43,214 nt of DNA, taken from NCBI GenBank assembly GCA_001574975.1, contig KQ965829.1, forward strand, positions 131,368 to 174,581. Reading direction: 5' to 3'. The notes below the pieces were generated by a model. That model searched no databases. It had not been told where the DNA came from and saw only the letters and a program-made list of their open reading frames with translations. This stretch comes from Gonapodya prolifera JEL478 (Eukaryota > Monoblepharomycota > Monoblepharidomycetes > Monoblepharidales > Gonapodyaceae). The translations under genes were made by a program, and so were the position numbers. This document shows positions 11,281 through 21,993 of the stretch, piece by piece (position 1 is the first letter of the stretch; every line of letters starts with the position of its first letter).

Positions 11281-13065
11281 ATGTCGAGCGCGCCCTTCTC
11301 TCCCCGGGCCTTCCTCGCGTCTCTTGCTGATCGAAAATTGACTCCATGTTCATCTGTCAATTCTCCTGACACGTCGGCGAGTGGATGCATCGATCCCGTG
11401 ACATTTCTTTGGATTCCTTGCAGTCTTGAAAAAGCGAATTTTCAACGATTCGGCGATTCCCCTCCCTCATGGCGCCACCATTACTCCCGATACACTTCTC
11501 CAAACGGCGCTGGAGCTCTCCTCCACGCTTCTCGATCGTGCATGGGCTTATCTTCACTCAGTTACTTTTGCCTCTGTCTCCAGGGACTTGAGAGCATCGT
11601 ACGAAGACGCCGCACTCTGCAAATGCTGCCTCTTTTTTGAATTGCAGAGTCGTCGTCTTAGACAGGGAAACGCTAGCACTGGGGGCGATTCTTAATCGCT
11701 CAACTGGATTGGAAAGCCGAGAAGGACTCCATGGGGAGAGAAGGACACCTTATCGGATTCAATGCGCGTACGAGACTTGAAGCTCGCTTTGCAGCTTCTG
11801 GAGAATTCGTTGATAATGGTGGGAAGGCCGGGAAAGGAGGTGCAAGAGGAGCGTACCGGGAAGAGGGCCAAGTCAGCGGTGGATCAACTTGTGGAATTTG
11901 TAGAAGCGGAGCTCGAGAACGAGATGGAGCTCCGTTCGTCTGCCTCACTGGAACCGCCAGTTAAACGGAGGAGGACGGAGGAATCATCATCCAACCAACC
12001 CCTTCCGCACCGTCAACGCCACTCCGGTTTCAAAAACCAGAAGTTGGCACATATCCATCCTTGATTGACTTCGCTTCTCATCTTTACAGAGAGACATCTT
12101 TGGCTCCGAAACATCTCTTACCAAATTACAATCCTCCTATCACACAAACACCGCAATCCCACCCTCTTCCCTTTGTCGTACGCGGCTACTACTCGGATCC
12201 AGAGGAATGCCCTGGTCTCCTCCGGAACGACCTTCGGGTGCTCGTGCAGGAGATTGGAGCGCACAGAACCGTCCCAATTGAAGTCGGATCGAAATACACT
12301 GACGACTCGTGGTTTCAAGAACTCGTGGTTATCGAGGACTGGATCCGAAGCTTTGTGAAGGCTGGTCTACTGGACTCCGATGCCCCCGTTACCTATCTGG
12401 CGCAGCACGATCTGTTTGCTCAGATCCCGCGACTGCGGAAAAGTATGCCAACACCAGATTGGTGTTATGTCCGATCGCGCCTGCCAGACTCGCCAGGACC
12501 ACGCCTCGACGAATATTAACAAGGAACTGCTCCTTCATCTGTGACTGCACCAGACTCTCCCCTCGTACACTTTTGGTTTGGACCAGCACGAACTGTTTCG
12601 CCGCTGCATACCGATCCGTACGACAATCCGTACCTGCAACTTGTGGGTACAAAATACGTACGACTGTATGATCGTAGAGAAAAGGAGAGAGTCGGAGGTG
12701 GGAGTGACGGCGCATGGATGAACAATACGAGCGAGGTTCGTTTTGGTTACGACGGGTCTTTGTCAGCGAGAACCATAACTCCATTTTCTGTGCCAGATTG
12801 ATGAAATCGAAAATCCTGATCTCGAGCTTCACCCCGAATTCTTGAAAGTGCCCTACGTGGAAACCGTTCTTGGTCCACGCGATCTTCTTTTCATTCCCGT
12901 AAGTTTTCTCTCCGCTCCCCCGAAGTATTGTGTTAACGAAAACAAACCTCGGTTTTTATGTTACCTCAGGTCGGATGGTGGCACTATTTCCGTAGTGAGA
13001 CGATTTCGGTGTCAGTGAGCTTTTGGTTTGGAAGAGTTAGGCTCCATTCTCCAACAAGCCTGTAA
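11281..13065 (+). CDS. KDM8/JMJD5-like JmjC-domain oxygenase
   Basis: The C-terminal half is a clear JmjC domain of the KDM8/JMJD5 type. It includes HRTVPIEVGSKYTDDSW, VTYLAQHDLFAQIPRLRKSM, FWFGPARTVSPLHTDPYDNP (HxD iron ligands), KYVRLYD (2-oxoglutarate-binding Lys), ENPDLELHPEFLKVP and VGWWHYFRSETISVSVSFWF (third ligand His). Relatives are Fe(II)/2-oxoglutarate enzymes, best supported as protein arginyl hydroxylases. Exons 12797-12898 and 12970-13065 are firm. An in-frame TAA at 12517 interrupts the domain between PTPDWCY and the HxD strand unless an 88-nt intron (12464-12551, GTTATG donor) is removed. The N-terminal helical half needs several very short introns (for example 11599-11647 and 11934-11980). 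Its exon limits, and one TAA at 11693, are unresolved. The start at 11281 is the first good ATG. It may be intact or slightly damaged. Confidence 0.85.
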
Positions 13066-13314
13066 GCTGGCATCGCTCTTGAGACATCGTGCACACGACC
13101 CGATAGCTGCCATCTCGTTGTGATCTTTGGCTTCTGAGGGAGCTGCGATATTGGATGCGCGCCGCTGATGACAGTATAGGGATATGTTTTTGCGACATTC
13201 TTGTAAACAAAAATACTGGGGTGTCATCCCTCCTTAAATTTAATGCATTGATGTATTTAATAATAATATGTCCCAGGGTAGCTGCTGCGTGCGTCCACGG
13301 TCCACCAACCCATC

Positions 13315-15102
13315 ATGCGCAGAATCACAGGCTTTATCGTCCTACTGGCATCCAGTCTTAGTATCTCTCAGGTGCGCTTGTGTAGAGGGTCTCGCGACTG
13401 TACCGCCGACTCACCTTGCGCTGGATGCGTCGATCCTCCTTCAACAGCTTCCTCAGCGCGCCAACGCTTTCGTCAACGTCACTGCCGCCCTGGAAGCTCT
13501 GAGAACGGTCCCTGAGCACATATTTCCGTCGTTTCCTATAATTGTGGAGTTTCAGTTCGGGGATGAAAAAGTTTCGCCGTCCATGGATGCCAGAGGCGGT
13601 CGTCCTCGACACAGTTTGAGCGTGGCTCATCCTGAGCCGGAGAAAACGAATCTCGATGACCACTTATATCGGGAATCAATGGAGCGGTTGCAAGGTCTTC
13701 CCCAGAAAGCACTCAGTCCACCCTCCAAGAACAGAAGCACACAAAACCTTCCATCACGCGACGAAACCGATCCAGTTCCGAAGGGAGCCGTATTCTTTCC
13801 CACGAGCGCTGTGTGCTCTGAACAATCTTATCGGAACTGGACCATGTGTGAGGATTGGAGGCGCGGCCGAGTTCCCCTCATGATACCGGTGGATGCGTAT
13901 AGGATGCACACGTCATCGCGAAGTCGGGGTAAGGTGACAGAGGAAAGTGAGTACATGTATTTCGAAATAGGTTTGGAACTTCGCGACGTGATTGCAGTGT
14001 TTATTCACTGGGTAGCGATGGGACCCACCTCTAGTCGATATGAGAGAATTTATTACATGGTCCGCGACGTCGACCCGCAGAAGACAGAATTTTTCACCGG
14101 TGCCGTACAGACGAGAGTGCTCGTGCCAGTCATTTTCCTTGTTGCTTTGGTGTTAGTCAAGGTATGTGCAGATATCTGTAATACCCCTCGCGAACGCGGT
14201 TGACAAATTGTTGTGTGAACACGCAGCCATTTCTATCTCACACCGGAAAAGGAACCATCGAAACACCCATGACTTCACGTGGAAACAACCAGCCTCTCGC
14301 CAGCACGCAAACAACCGGCCCAACCACGACCTTTCGTGTAAATACGCAGCCGCTTCCATCGTACACCAGCGAATCAACAACCATCGCCTCAACCACGACT
14401 ACTGCCAAAGACCACGAGTCGCCGGCGCAACCATTGGTTGAGCTGTTTGATCATCTCGAAACTATCACCGAGGATCACGCGAACGACGATAAATTGCCGG
14501 TACAACCTTTGCTCGAGCTGTCTGATCTCCGAACTATCACCGAGGATCAAAAACCAGCCATAAACCTGCCGCTCAAATCTAAGGCTCTCATATTGACCCC
14601 GGCTGATGCGAACACCGATTTCACTCACCTTCAAAACGCCCACATGGCTGCAGACGTCACGACTATTCCCAACCCGAACCCTTTCGGCGAAGACAAGCGA
14701 TCAGTGGACGTACCTGGCAGTGCAGCCGGTACCAGTTATGCTCCCAGCACATCCTTGGATGAAACCACTTTGGGCAACAGCTTTGACACATCATCGACAA
14801 AAGTTCAAGGGCAGCCCTCCCCGCTCCAAACGCTGGCCGAAGTTTGTGACGACGTAGAACGAGCTTACCAAGCAACTATCAACGCGGCTTGTGAGAATGA
14901 GGGGCGCAGGCGAGAGGCGCGTAAGAGGCTCGCGCTCGTACATGCAGAGCTTGCGGCGCTCAGGAGGGCGAAGGAGGAGAGGAACGCGACTGAGGTCGGG
15001 GGCAGAAGCGACACGAATGTCGTTGTGGTGGTGGACCTAGTTGCGAGGCCTGCGGAACTGCGCGAATGGAATCCGGACGTCGATGATAAGTCGGTAGTCT
15101 GA
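13315..15102 (+). CDS. Unknown single-pass membrane protein with Thr-rich and coiled-coil C-terminus
   Basis: Three exons in phase: 13315-13371, 13448-14161 and 14227-15102; 548 residues. Exon 1 encodes only a signal peptide (MRRITGFIVLLASSLSISQ), which is why I chose this start rather than the longer continuous frame beginning at 13268. The mature part has N-glycosylation sequons (NVTAALEAL, NRSTQ, RNWTM) and few cysteines. A hydrophobic span, VLVPVIFLVALVLVK, lies near residue 250. After it come a Thr/Ser-rich stretch, two similar segments (PLVELFDHLETITEDH and PLLELSDLRTITEDQ) and a charged helix likely to be coiled coil (residues around 480-515, rich in R, E, A). The topology would be a lumenal or extracellular N-terminal half and a cytosolic C-terminal half. 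No known catalytic motif is seen. I do not recognise the family. Confidence 0.75.
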
Positions 15103-16390
15103 TTTGGGGTGAGTGTTATGCTACATTCTTTCACAAAGCGCCAAAAGAGAGTTTAACCTGCTAGTCACGTCACCTGTTGCCCTGCATTGACTTCACGACT
15201 CCGAAACGTGCAATTGCGGTGTAGGTCTGCTTGGAAATATCATCAACTAATTACCACTAAATTGGCAATGCAACGGAACAAACTTGGCGGAAATTAATGG
15301 CTGGAAACTTCTAGCTTATCTTTTCATCTCTGGAAATTGTATCTTGCTTTTCACAAAACTTTCAATGACATCTTGTTTGCAACCTACATAAACACGGTGG
15401 GCCTTTCGCTTCGTTTACATTCAGCCTTCCGCTAACATTCGGCGGTGGAGGTTTTTCACTGGATTGAGCAGGGAGCGTTTCATCTCGATCTCCAAGTTTT
15501 GAAACAGGGTCAAGTACCTTTTGCCTCAGAGACCAACATATTGCAGCGTAAGAAGTGGAGTTCAAGGAGAAGCGGAAGGGAAGCGTACGAAAGCTACAGC
15601 ACCATCTCTCCAAATTTTTGATAATCTTGAAGTAATTCGGTGCTATCTTCTGCAGTTTGCCGAGAATGGAAATATTTGTACGGTGTTAAAAACGTTGGCC
15701 TCCCGAAAGCAATATATATATACCTTGGACATACTCCACCCGACAGGCACCATAATATTCGAATACAAAGGAAAGTTTTGTGTACTGCCAAACATACTGC
15801 TTTTCAATTTACTGTTTGACTGGAAGAGGAGGAAAATGTCCACGGGAGTCTAAATGAAAACTTGGCCCTTCGGGACTTGCAAGGTTTTGACGTAAATTGC
15901 GGTGTTCGGGGGCAAAGTCGTGACGGTTATGATGCGGAAGTGCGCCAAAATGACGAGATCGGCCCGCCAGGCCCGGACCCATGATGTTGGGACCTTTGGA
16001 CGATGTTGCCCGGAAAGGTCAAGTCGGCGCCCAATCGAGTGGATTAACAAAAGTACGATGGAAAGAAATAGGAAATGCGAAGAATTCACATAATGGCAGC
16101 AAAAGTGGAACCGGGTGGAAGTGTGGCACAGCCACGGGATGAAACGTGTTCGGGTGAAGGGTTCAGGAGATTTGCCAGGGCGTCATTCCGCAGGGGTCAC
16201 CGGCAGATTCACCTCCTGCAGCGGGAAACTGGCGCAGAAACCGGGCGGATTTCACTTGGATATCGTCCACCCGTGAGCGTCTGTTGCACCCGCCAGATGC
16301 AGAAATCCCCGTCAACACTCCGCACCGTCACCCGTTCCGGATCTGCATTCCATCCCGCGGCTTCGCAAAACAGCCCCATCCCTCCAACCA
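15103..16390. other. 1.3 kb without a supported gene
   Basis: Neither strand shows a convincing coding region or splice pattern. Around 15700-15730 there is an AT-rich microsatellite-like stretch (AATATATATATACC). A CCAAT-like motif sits just upstream of the next start codon (CCAACCAATGG, about 16384). The stretch presumably holds the 3' end of the membrane-protein gene and the promoter of the zinc-finger gene. Confidence 0.45.
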
Positions 16391-19341
16391 ATGGAAATTA
16401 TCGATAGCCGGACGCAATGGAGCCTGGATTCGGACATGGAATCGCTCGTTGGGTGAGTTTGGGTCGGGGGGTTTGAGGGCCTGTGGTTTGGATGTTCCGG
16501 ACGGCGGCTTTGTCACCCCGCTGGTGTGCGATGGCGATACCGCTCGCACGAATCGACAAAAAACACATTGGATGTGCTCTGGACGTCGCTCGCCGCCGCG
16601 ATCCGAGAAGCCATGAGTGGTGTTGCTCCCTCGGTCCGTGGCGGAGAGCTGAGTCATTCCACGCCCTCAAGTGCAAATTGGAAACTTCACATCGGGAGTT
16701 CGATTTTACAAGATTCATATTAATATCCATGTTGTTTTAGTGACGGCATCTCGGAGGATGCACAGTCTTCGTGCGGAGAATCGACCGACTGTTCCTCGTC
16801 CACGGCCGACGCAAGCCTCACTCCCACCGACATCGACGCCGGTATGGACGATGCATTCTGTCGGGACTTTTCGTGTTGTGGGATGAGTCTGGCGAATCTA
16901 CACGATCTTGTGCAACATTGCGAGGAGGTCCACGGAGGTGCATCGCCCGAGGAGCAAGAGGATGAAGCCACTACGTCACTCGCAGCGGGTCTCTTGGACG
17001 TCGACCCCGTTGCAGTCGCTGCTGCTATCAATGCACCTTCTCTCTTCGGCCTTCCGATTCCCTCGATCACGGTGCCTGCTGACCCGGTTGACTCAGCAAT
17101 TAACGTGTCTTTCTGTGCCACACCGGAGACAACTCCGAAACGTGTTCCCTCGGACGACATGGCCGTCAAAATTGAACCGGGTCTAGTCTCCCAGGTCGAC
17201 CTCTCCCCAGGACGTGCCTCTCCTCTTCCGACACCGCCGCCGGAAACACTCGACATGCCGATGTTCTCTCGCCCCAAATCCGCCTCATCGCTGTTTACCC
17301 CGACTCGACCGCTCTTCCCTGTGCTCAAATCGGACCCAGTTCTGTGCGCCGGACCAGTGACTCCGGAGTCCATCCGCTCCATCACACCGATCGAAAATAC
17401 CCCCGCCACCCCCGACCTCGCCCAACCTTCTCCTCGTACAACCCCCCTCCCCACCGACCTCATCTCCACCCTCACTCACCCCTCTTTCCCGACTCACCCC
17501 TCTCCTCCCCCGACCCCCTCCGTCCCAGCCGACCCTCAACTCCTCGCCCGCCTCCTTGCTGCGCTCAACGACCCCGTCGCCTTTGTGAGCATCCTCGCCT
17601 CCCAGATCGCAGCTGCCATTGCAGCCAACGGCGCCGCGAACGCCGGATCGGAAACAAACGCCATGCCTTCCTCGGCGTCCATTGAAGCTGCCGCCGCCGC
17701 TGCGGTCGCTGCTGCTGGACTCTCGGCGGCGGCCCTTGCGGGTGGCTTAGGATGTATGGCGGCGTCAGTCGTTGGAGCTGTCGGTCCGGACGGATCCAGC
17801 GTGACGTCGAGTGATGCTACCGAACCGACATGTGTACGGATGGACGAAATTTGCGAGGACTTGGGATGCTCAAGTTGGAGGAAGCGTTCGGGCCAATCTG
17901 CCAAGCGATCCCTCTCCCCTATCCCCGAGGATCTACCTGCCGATCTGGAAGACCTAGACGACTCCTCAGCTGACGAATCTGCCACCGAAGAACCCGTGCT
18001 TTCCTCTCGCCCCACCAAACGCGCTCGCCCGTCGACGCGCACTTCGTTGATCAACTCTTCTCATGCGATGTCTGCGCCCGTTCGTTCCCCGCCTCGACCT
18101 CCCCAAACCCCAAAGGACCGCGAGGTGGAGCTCGCGAGGAAGAGGGAGAGAGAGCGCAGAAGGAGGGAAGAGAAGAGGAGGGTTGAGGAGCAGAGACGCG
18201 CTGCAAGGAGTAAGGTTGGTGAACTCTCGTGGCTGTGACGTGGGGTTTGGAACACTCACACTTGAAGTCGAATCCACAGCACACCGCAGCTGCAGCAGCC
18301 GCTCGAGCCGCCGCGCAGGCAGAGGCCGCTGCACGAGCCGCAGCCGAGGCCGCCATGTCGTCGTCTGCGGCCATCGTCTCGGAAATGCCGATCGAGGATG
18401 TCTCGATGGGAGATCAATTGGTGGCTGACATGTTCCCTCTCGCTACTAACCCCGCTCTGCCTCCAGTTGGTGAAAGTTCTGAAGGTGGAGCGGTTATGGA
18501 CAGGGCCTCGCCTGTGGAGACCAAAACCGAGGACGTCGACGCTCCCATAAAGTTGGAGTCACCCGCCACACCAATCCCCGAAACACCACCCCCCGTCCCG
18601 GAAGTGAAACCCAAAGTCGCGACGTCGTTACCAAAGTCTGGTCCGCGAGCTCTCACCCTGAGGCTTCCCACCCGCCCGGCCAGCCCTGTCCTCAAAGTGT
18701 CCAAGAGCGTGATCTCTTCCCGCGTCGTCGCCTCGCCAACTACGACTGAGGCATCGTCTGATGACGCGAGCAGCACAATCGGAACAGACTGCGGGGAAGA
18801 GTCCATGCGGATGGCTGGAGCTCTCCTCATCGGAAGGTCGCCGTCCGTGGCGTCGGCCGCCAGTGGGGCCTCGGGAGATGTGAAGGAGAAGAGGTCGTAC
18901 GTGTGCTCTGTCAAGGGGTGTGGGAAGAGCTATAAGAACGCGAACGGCTTGAAGTACCATGAGCAGGTGGGTACTGATGATCTGCGAATTAATTGTTGTG
19001 ACCGAACTGATCTGACAACTTTGTCCTCACAGCACGGCCACTTCACTGATACGGGTGATCCGACGCTCAACGCCATCATCAACAAACCATACTTGTGCGC
19101 TATCCCAGAGTGTGGGAAACGGTACAAGAATCCGAATGGTCTCAAGTATCACATTGAGCACGGTAAGCTGACATTGAAGCGTCAGGCAGATAAGTTCCCG
19201 AACAAGACTAATTCGTGTGGTTTTCTCGCAGCTCACTCAAGCCTCATCGCGAATATTTTGGGGGAGAGCCCTAGCACGTCGACAAATCAGATTACCAAGT
19301 CGGCTGTCGCCCCACCATCGATTCGCCCTTCGGCGAACTGA
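16391..19341 (+). CDS. SFP1-like C2H2 zinc-finger transcription factor
   Basis: Five exons in phase: 16391-16452, 16741-18214, 18280-18966, 19033-19162 and 19232-19341. The N-terminal region carries a lone degenerate finger, FCRDFSCCGMSLANLHDLVQ ending in HCEEVH. The middle is Ser/Pro/Ala-rich, with an alanine-rich stretch, a basic helix (KRERERRRREEKRRVEEQRR) and a second Ala-rich helix. The C-terminus has two linked fingers, YVCSVKGCGKSYKNANGLKY and YLCAIPECGKRYKNPNGLKY, each completed by His residues in the following exon. The YKNxNGLKYH signature is characteristic of yeast SFP1 and its relatives, which control ribosome biogenesis and cell-size genes. Assignment to that family is good; conservation of the function is inferred. 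The first intron is 288 nt. The introns 18967-19032 and 19163-19231 are multiples of three with no in-frame stop. Confidence 0.9.
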
Positions 19342-19736
19342 AACCTGGAATACGCCCGAAAATTGGATTGCACTCGGTTCCTTGTACTATTCAAAACTAG
19401 AGACTCGACCCGTCCTCGTCGGACTCGTGAGCACCTCACTGCGGTGCACACACGGACTGTACCATAGACTCTCCGATACCTTGACATCGCCTTTCGCACT
19501 TTGCGGGTTTCCTTTTCATTTTGTGTCGCCGTGTAAATTTTCAGTTGTTTGACACTTGTGTTTCGGGGTATCACGTTCGGGAAAAAGTCGTTTTACTCAT
19601 TTGTCTTGCTATATAGAATTTGACAACAATAACACGAAAAGAATTAAAAGATTGGTGCTTGCTCCAACAGGGTCCGAGGGTTGTGGGTTTCACACTTTCA
19701 TAAACATATCCCGCGAGTTCACGTACTTGGTGGTGT
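19342..19736. other. Convergent 3' intergenic region
   Basis: 395 bp between the stop of the zinc-finger gene (plus) and the stop of the SDR gene (minus). No coding signal is visible. It should contain both transcripts' 3' ends. Confidence 0.4.
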
Positions 19737-21082
19737 CTAACTACTATGTTTTCTTTGCTGTTGTATCCCGGCCAGACGCCCTTTCCACAAGGTTTCTCGG
19801 TACTGCTCACGAATCTTTTCTGCTCCACCGGGTGCCGTGTGAACCACAGCATCAATATCTGTCTAGAAACAAAAGTTCAGACGATACCAGAGATTGGCAA
19901 TCACAATTTTCTCACCTGCAATTCCTCTGGTACATACCAGTGGATCCGATCCTTGGTAGGGAAACCCAAGGCATCTTTCCCCTCAGGATCGTTGATCCAG
20001 GCCTTCCACACAACATCCGCAATGACAGTAGGTTCGATGACTCTAAACGGATTTTTTGAAGGACCTGGGGGAGCGTGCGACGCCGCCGAGGCAGGTAGGA
20101 CTAGTTGTCAATTGAAACCTTTGGTTATCTCATGCGAGACTCAAGAGTGAAGTTGAGGATTTCGAAACATACTAGGTGTGTTGATCAGCCCTGGAATGAC
20201 GTCGGCAGCCCTCAGACCCCAAATGGATCCAAGTTCGAGAGATAATGCCTCTGTGAGTCCTTTGATAGCATGTTTTGTGGCGGAATATGTGGCAACACCT
20301 GGGAATCCGTACTGGAGAAGAAAGATTCAAGATACAAGAACGAAAACCAAAAGTGTTGGGAAGTCTGCTGGCGGCAAGTAATCACCATTGCGCTTGCAGA
20401 CTGGTAGAGAAGGCTAGACCGCCTGGGGTCTCCTTCATGAGTTCGGAGGAACAATATATAGTGGTCATAACACCCAGAAGGTTGACGTTGAGCACTTCAA
20501 GATGCTGTTCCCATGGTTGCTCAATGAAAAGTCCTCCTCTCCCGATTCCAGCATTAGCGAAGACGACATCCAGGACGGCCTTTGCAGATCCACACCGAGA
20601 TGGTAAAACGGTACGAAGCGTGGATATGAGCGATTCAAAAGCTGGTTTGTCCGAGACTGACAGCTGAGCACTATGTACGTTTGCCTCGCCCAGATCTGTT
20701 AGAAGCGTCTTGAGACCTGGGCGAACGCGGCCTGTTCGAGGGTCTTCTGTTGGTTCCTCAAGAGTATCCACTGCAACGATGAACCACCCTGGATGAAGAG
20801 ATTGCCGCGTCCAGACTTTTGACTGAACGTTCACAATGAGAGGCCGCAATAAGACCGACCGACCTTTCGAGGCGAAGAGGCACGCCGTCTCGCGGCCCAT
20901 TCCCGATGCTGCACCTAAAATTATATTCGTTTTTGATTGATGAATTTGATGCGGAGCGGTGATGCCCCTGCCAATTGCCGCAATTGAATGTACTCGCCCG
21001 TGATAAGAATCGCTCGGCGCCGGCCCCCGGAGTCATGAGCGTTGAGTCTACTCTCGAAATCAGTCTGCGTACTATCGGACAT
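19737..21082 (-). CDS. Short-chain dehydrogenase/reductase (SDR)
   Basis: Spliced minus-strand gene: 21082-20998, 20914-20864, 20788-20394, then an exon from 20311, an exon starting near 20100 and a last exon 19862-19737. It begins MSDSTQTDFES and shows RAILITG|AASGMG across the first intron (the TGxxxGxG nucleotide-binding motif), VFANAGIG (NNAG-type motif), FSTS (catalytic Ser) and GVATYSATKHAIKGLTEALS (YxxxK). The C-terminal helix reads EKIREQYRETLWKGRLAG. These are all the classical SDR elements of NAD(P)-dependent oxidoreductases; the substrate is unknown. Two introns only work as GC-AG: 20997-20915 (donor GCGAGT) and 20393-20312 (donor GCGCAA). With the second, the Ser-to-Tyr spacing is the normal 13 residues; with the nearby GT donor the frame breaks. 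No signal peptide is seen. Confidence 0.88.
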
Positions 21083-21993
21083 GGATTTCGCAGATGTGAG
21101 GAGGCGAGGGATGGATCACCGGAATGGGACTGTGCCGTGCGGTTGGTTATGTCAGTCACAAAACATTTCCATTTCGGTACATAAAACAAATCTCGTGTAG
21201 GGTGCAAGTGCATCTTTTACTTTGAAAGAACTTTGATTTATAGGAGAATGTTGCTCAGGATACTGAGCATTCCCCCAGTCCAATTGGATGAATCAACAGA
21301 ACCGTTGAACTTCGACGAATCGTTTGTGCTTCAATGAGACATCTCAGTGCTCTAAGAACATGGTACCAGTGTAGTTTCATCCGATGTTGATGTACTTCTG
21401 CTTTTCGATTTGGATTTCTACTTCTCCTTCATGTAATCGGCTAACATTTTCCACCAAGAATAACGCCAGCACAACCCGTCAAACGTCCCAAAGAGAAGAT
21501 CCATTGACATCTCAAGGTACACGTCCACAAAGTTACGGAGGCTTTTAGCGAGTTAGGTCCTCGTTCCCGAGCTTCGTTGTCCTCGCCCATATATAATAGT
21601 GATAGTAATTCATATCACTTGTCACTTGGAAACATGTCTCTCACCTCGAAAATTCGGGAAGAACGTCTTGCTTGCAGACCCCTCCCGGAGATCCGAGCAA
21701 AGCGAGGGGCGTTGCGATTGTGTAAGTAAGTCAACAACATATAATAACACACCTCAGTAGTTATGTGTGATACGTATGTGCCGTAGCTCTCAAACGTGAG
21801 CGCCCATCTAAATATTTGGCGCGGAGACTGTTATGTACTTAGTCCATCACCCAAAATGAATAATCCTCGAAATTCAGATTCTTTTTCATTTCGGTAGACT
21901 GAGCAACAGTCAGTTCGTTGTTCTGTGCGATAAGCACGGAGTTAGGGCTTGTAAAAGATTGTTACTGTTTCTCCGAATATCGCTGATCCGAAC
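21083..21993. other. Divergent intergenic region, 0.9 kb
   Basis: Lies between the SDR start (minus) and the adenosine-deaminase-like start (plus), so it should hold two promoters. It contains one copy of a 60-nt fold-back repeat (21667-21726). A small palindrome, GTGATAGTAATTCATATCAC, occurs near 21598. CG dinucleotides are sparse through 21240-21900 compared with the flanking genes. No gene is supported. Confidence 0.45.
21667..21726. repeat. 60-nt fold-back element, copy 1
   Basis: The element begins CTTGCTTGCAGACCCCT and ends ATTGTGTAAG, and is strongly similar to 27009-27067. Three nested pairings can be drawn: outer CTTGC with GTAAG (one G-U), middle CCCCTC with GAGGGG, inner CGGA with TCCG. 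This copy keeps several CG dinucleotides. Its function is unknown; a short dispersed element or structured transcript are both possible. Confidence 0.6.

Noticed and set aside
13268-14203. Longer continuous frame starting MSQGSCCVRPRST
   Set aside because: A signal peptide at 13315 in another frame joins exactly in phase by a 76-nt GTGCGC...CAG intron; the 13268 start has no such support.
20758-21213. Minus-strand frame of 151 codons overlapping the SDR start
   Set aside because: The SDR exons with all catalytic motifs use other frames over the same bases.
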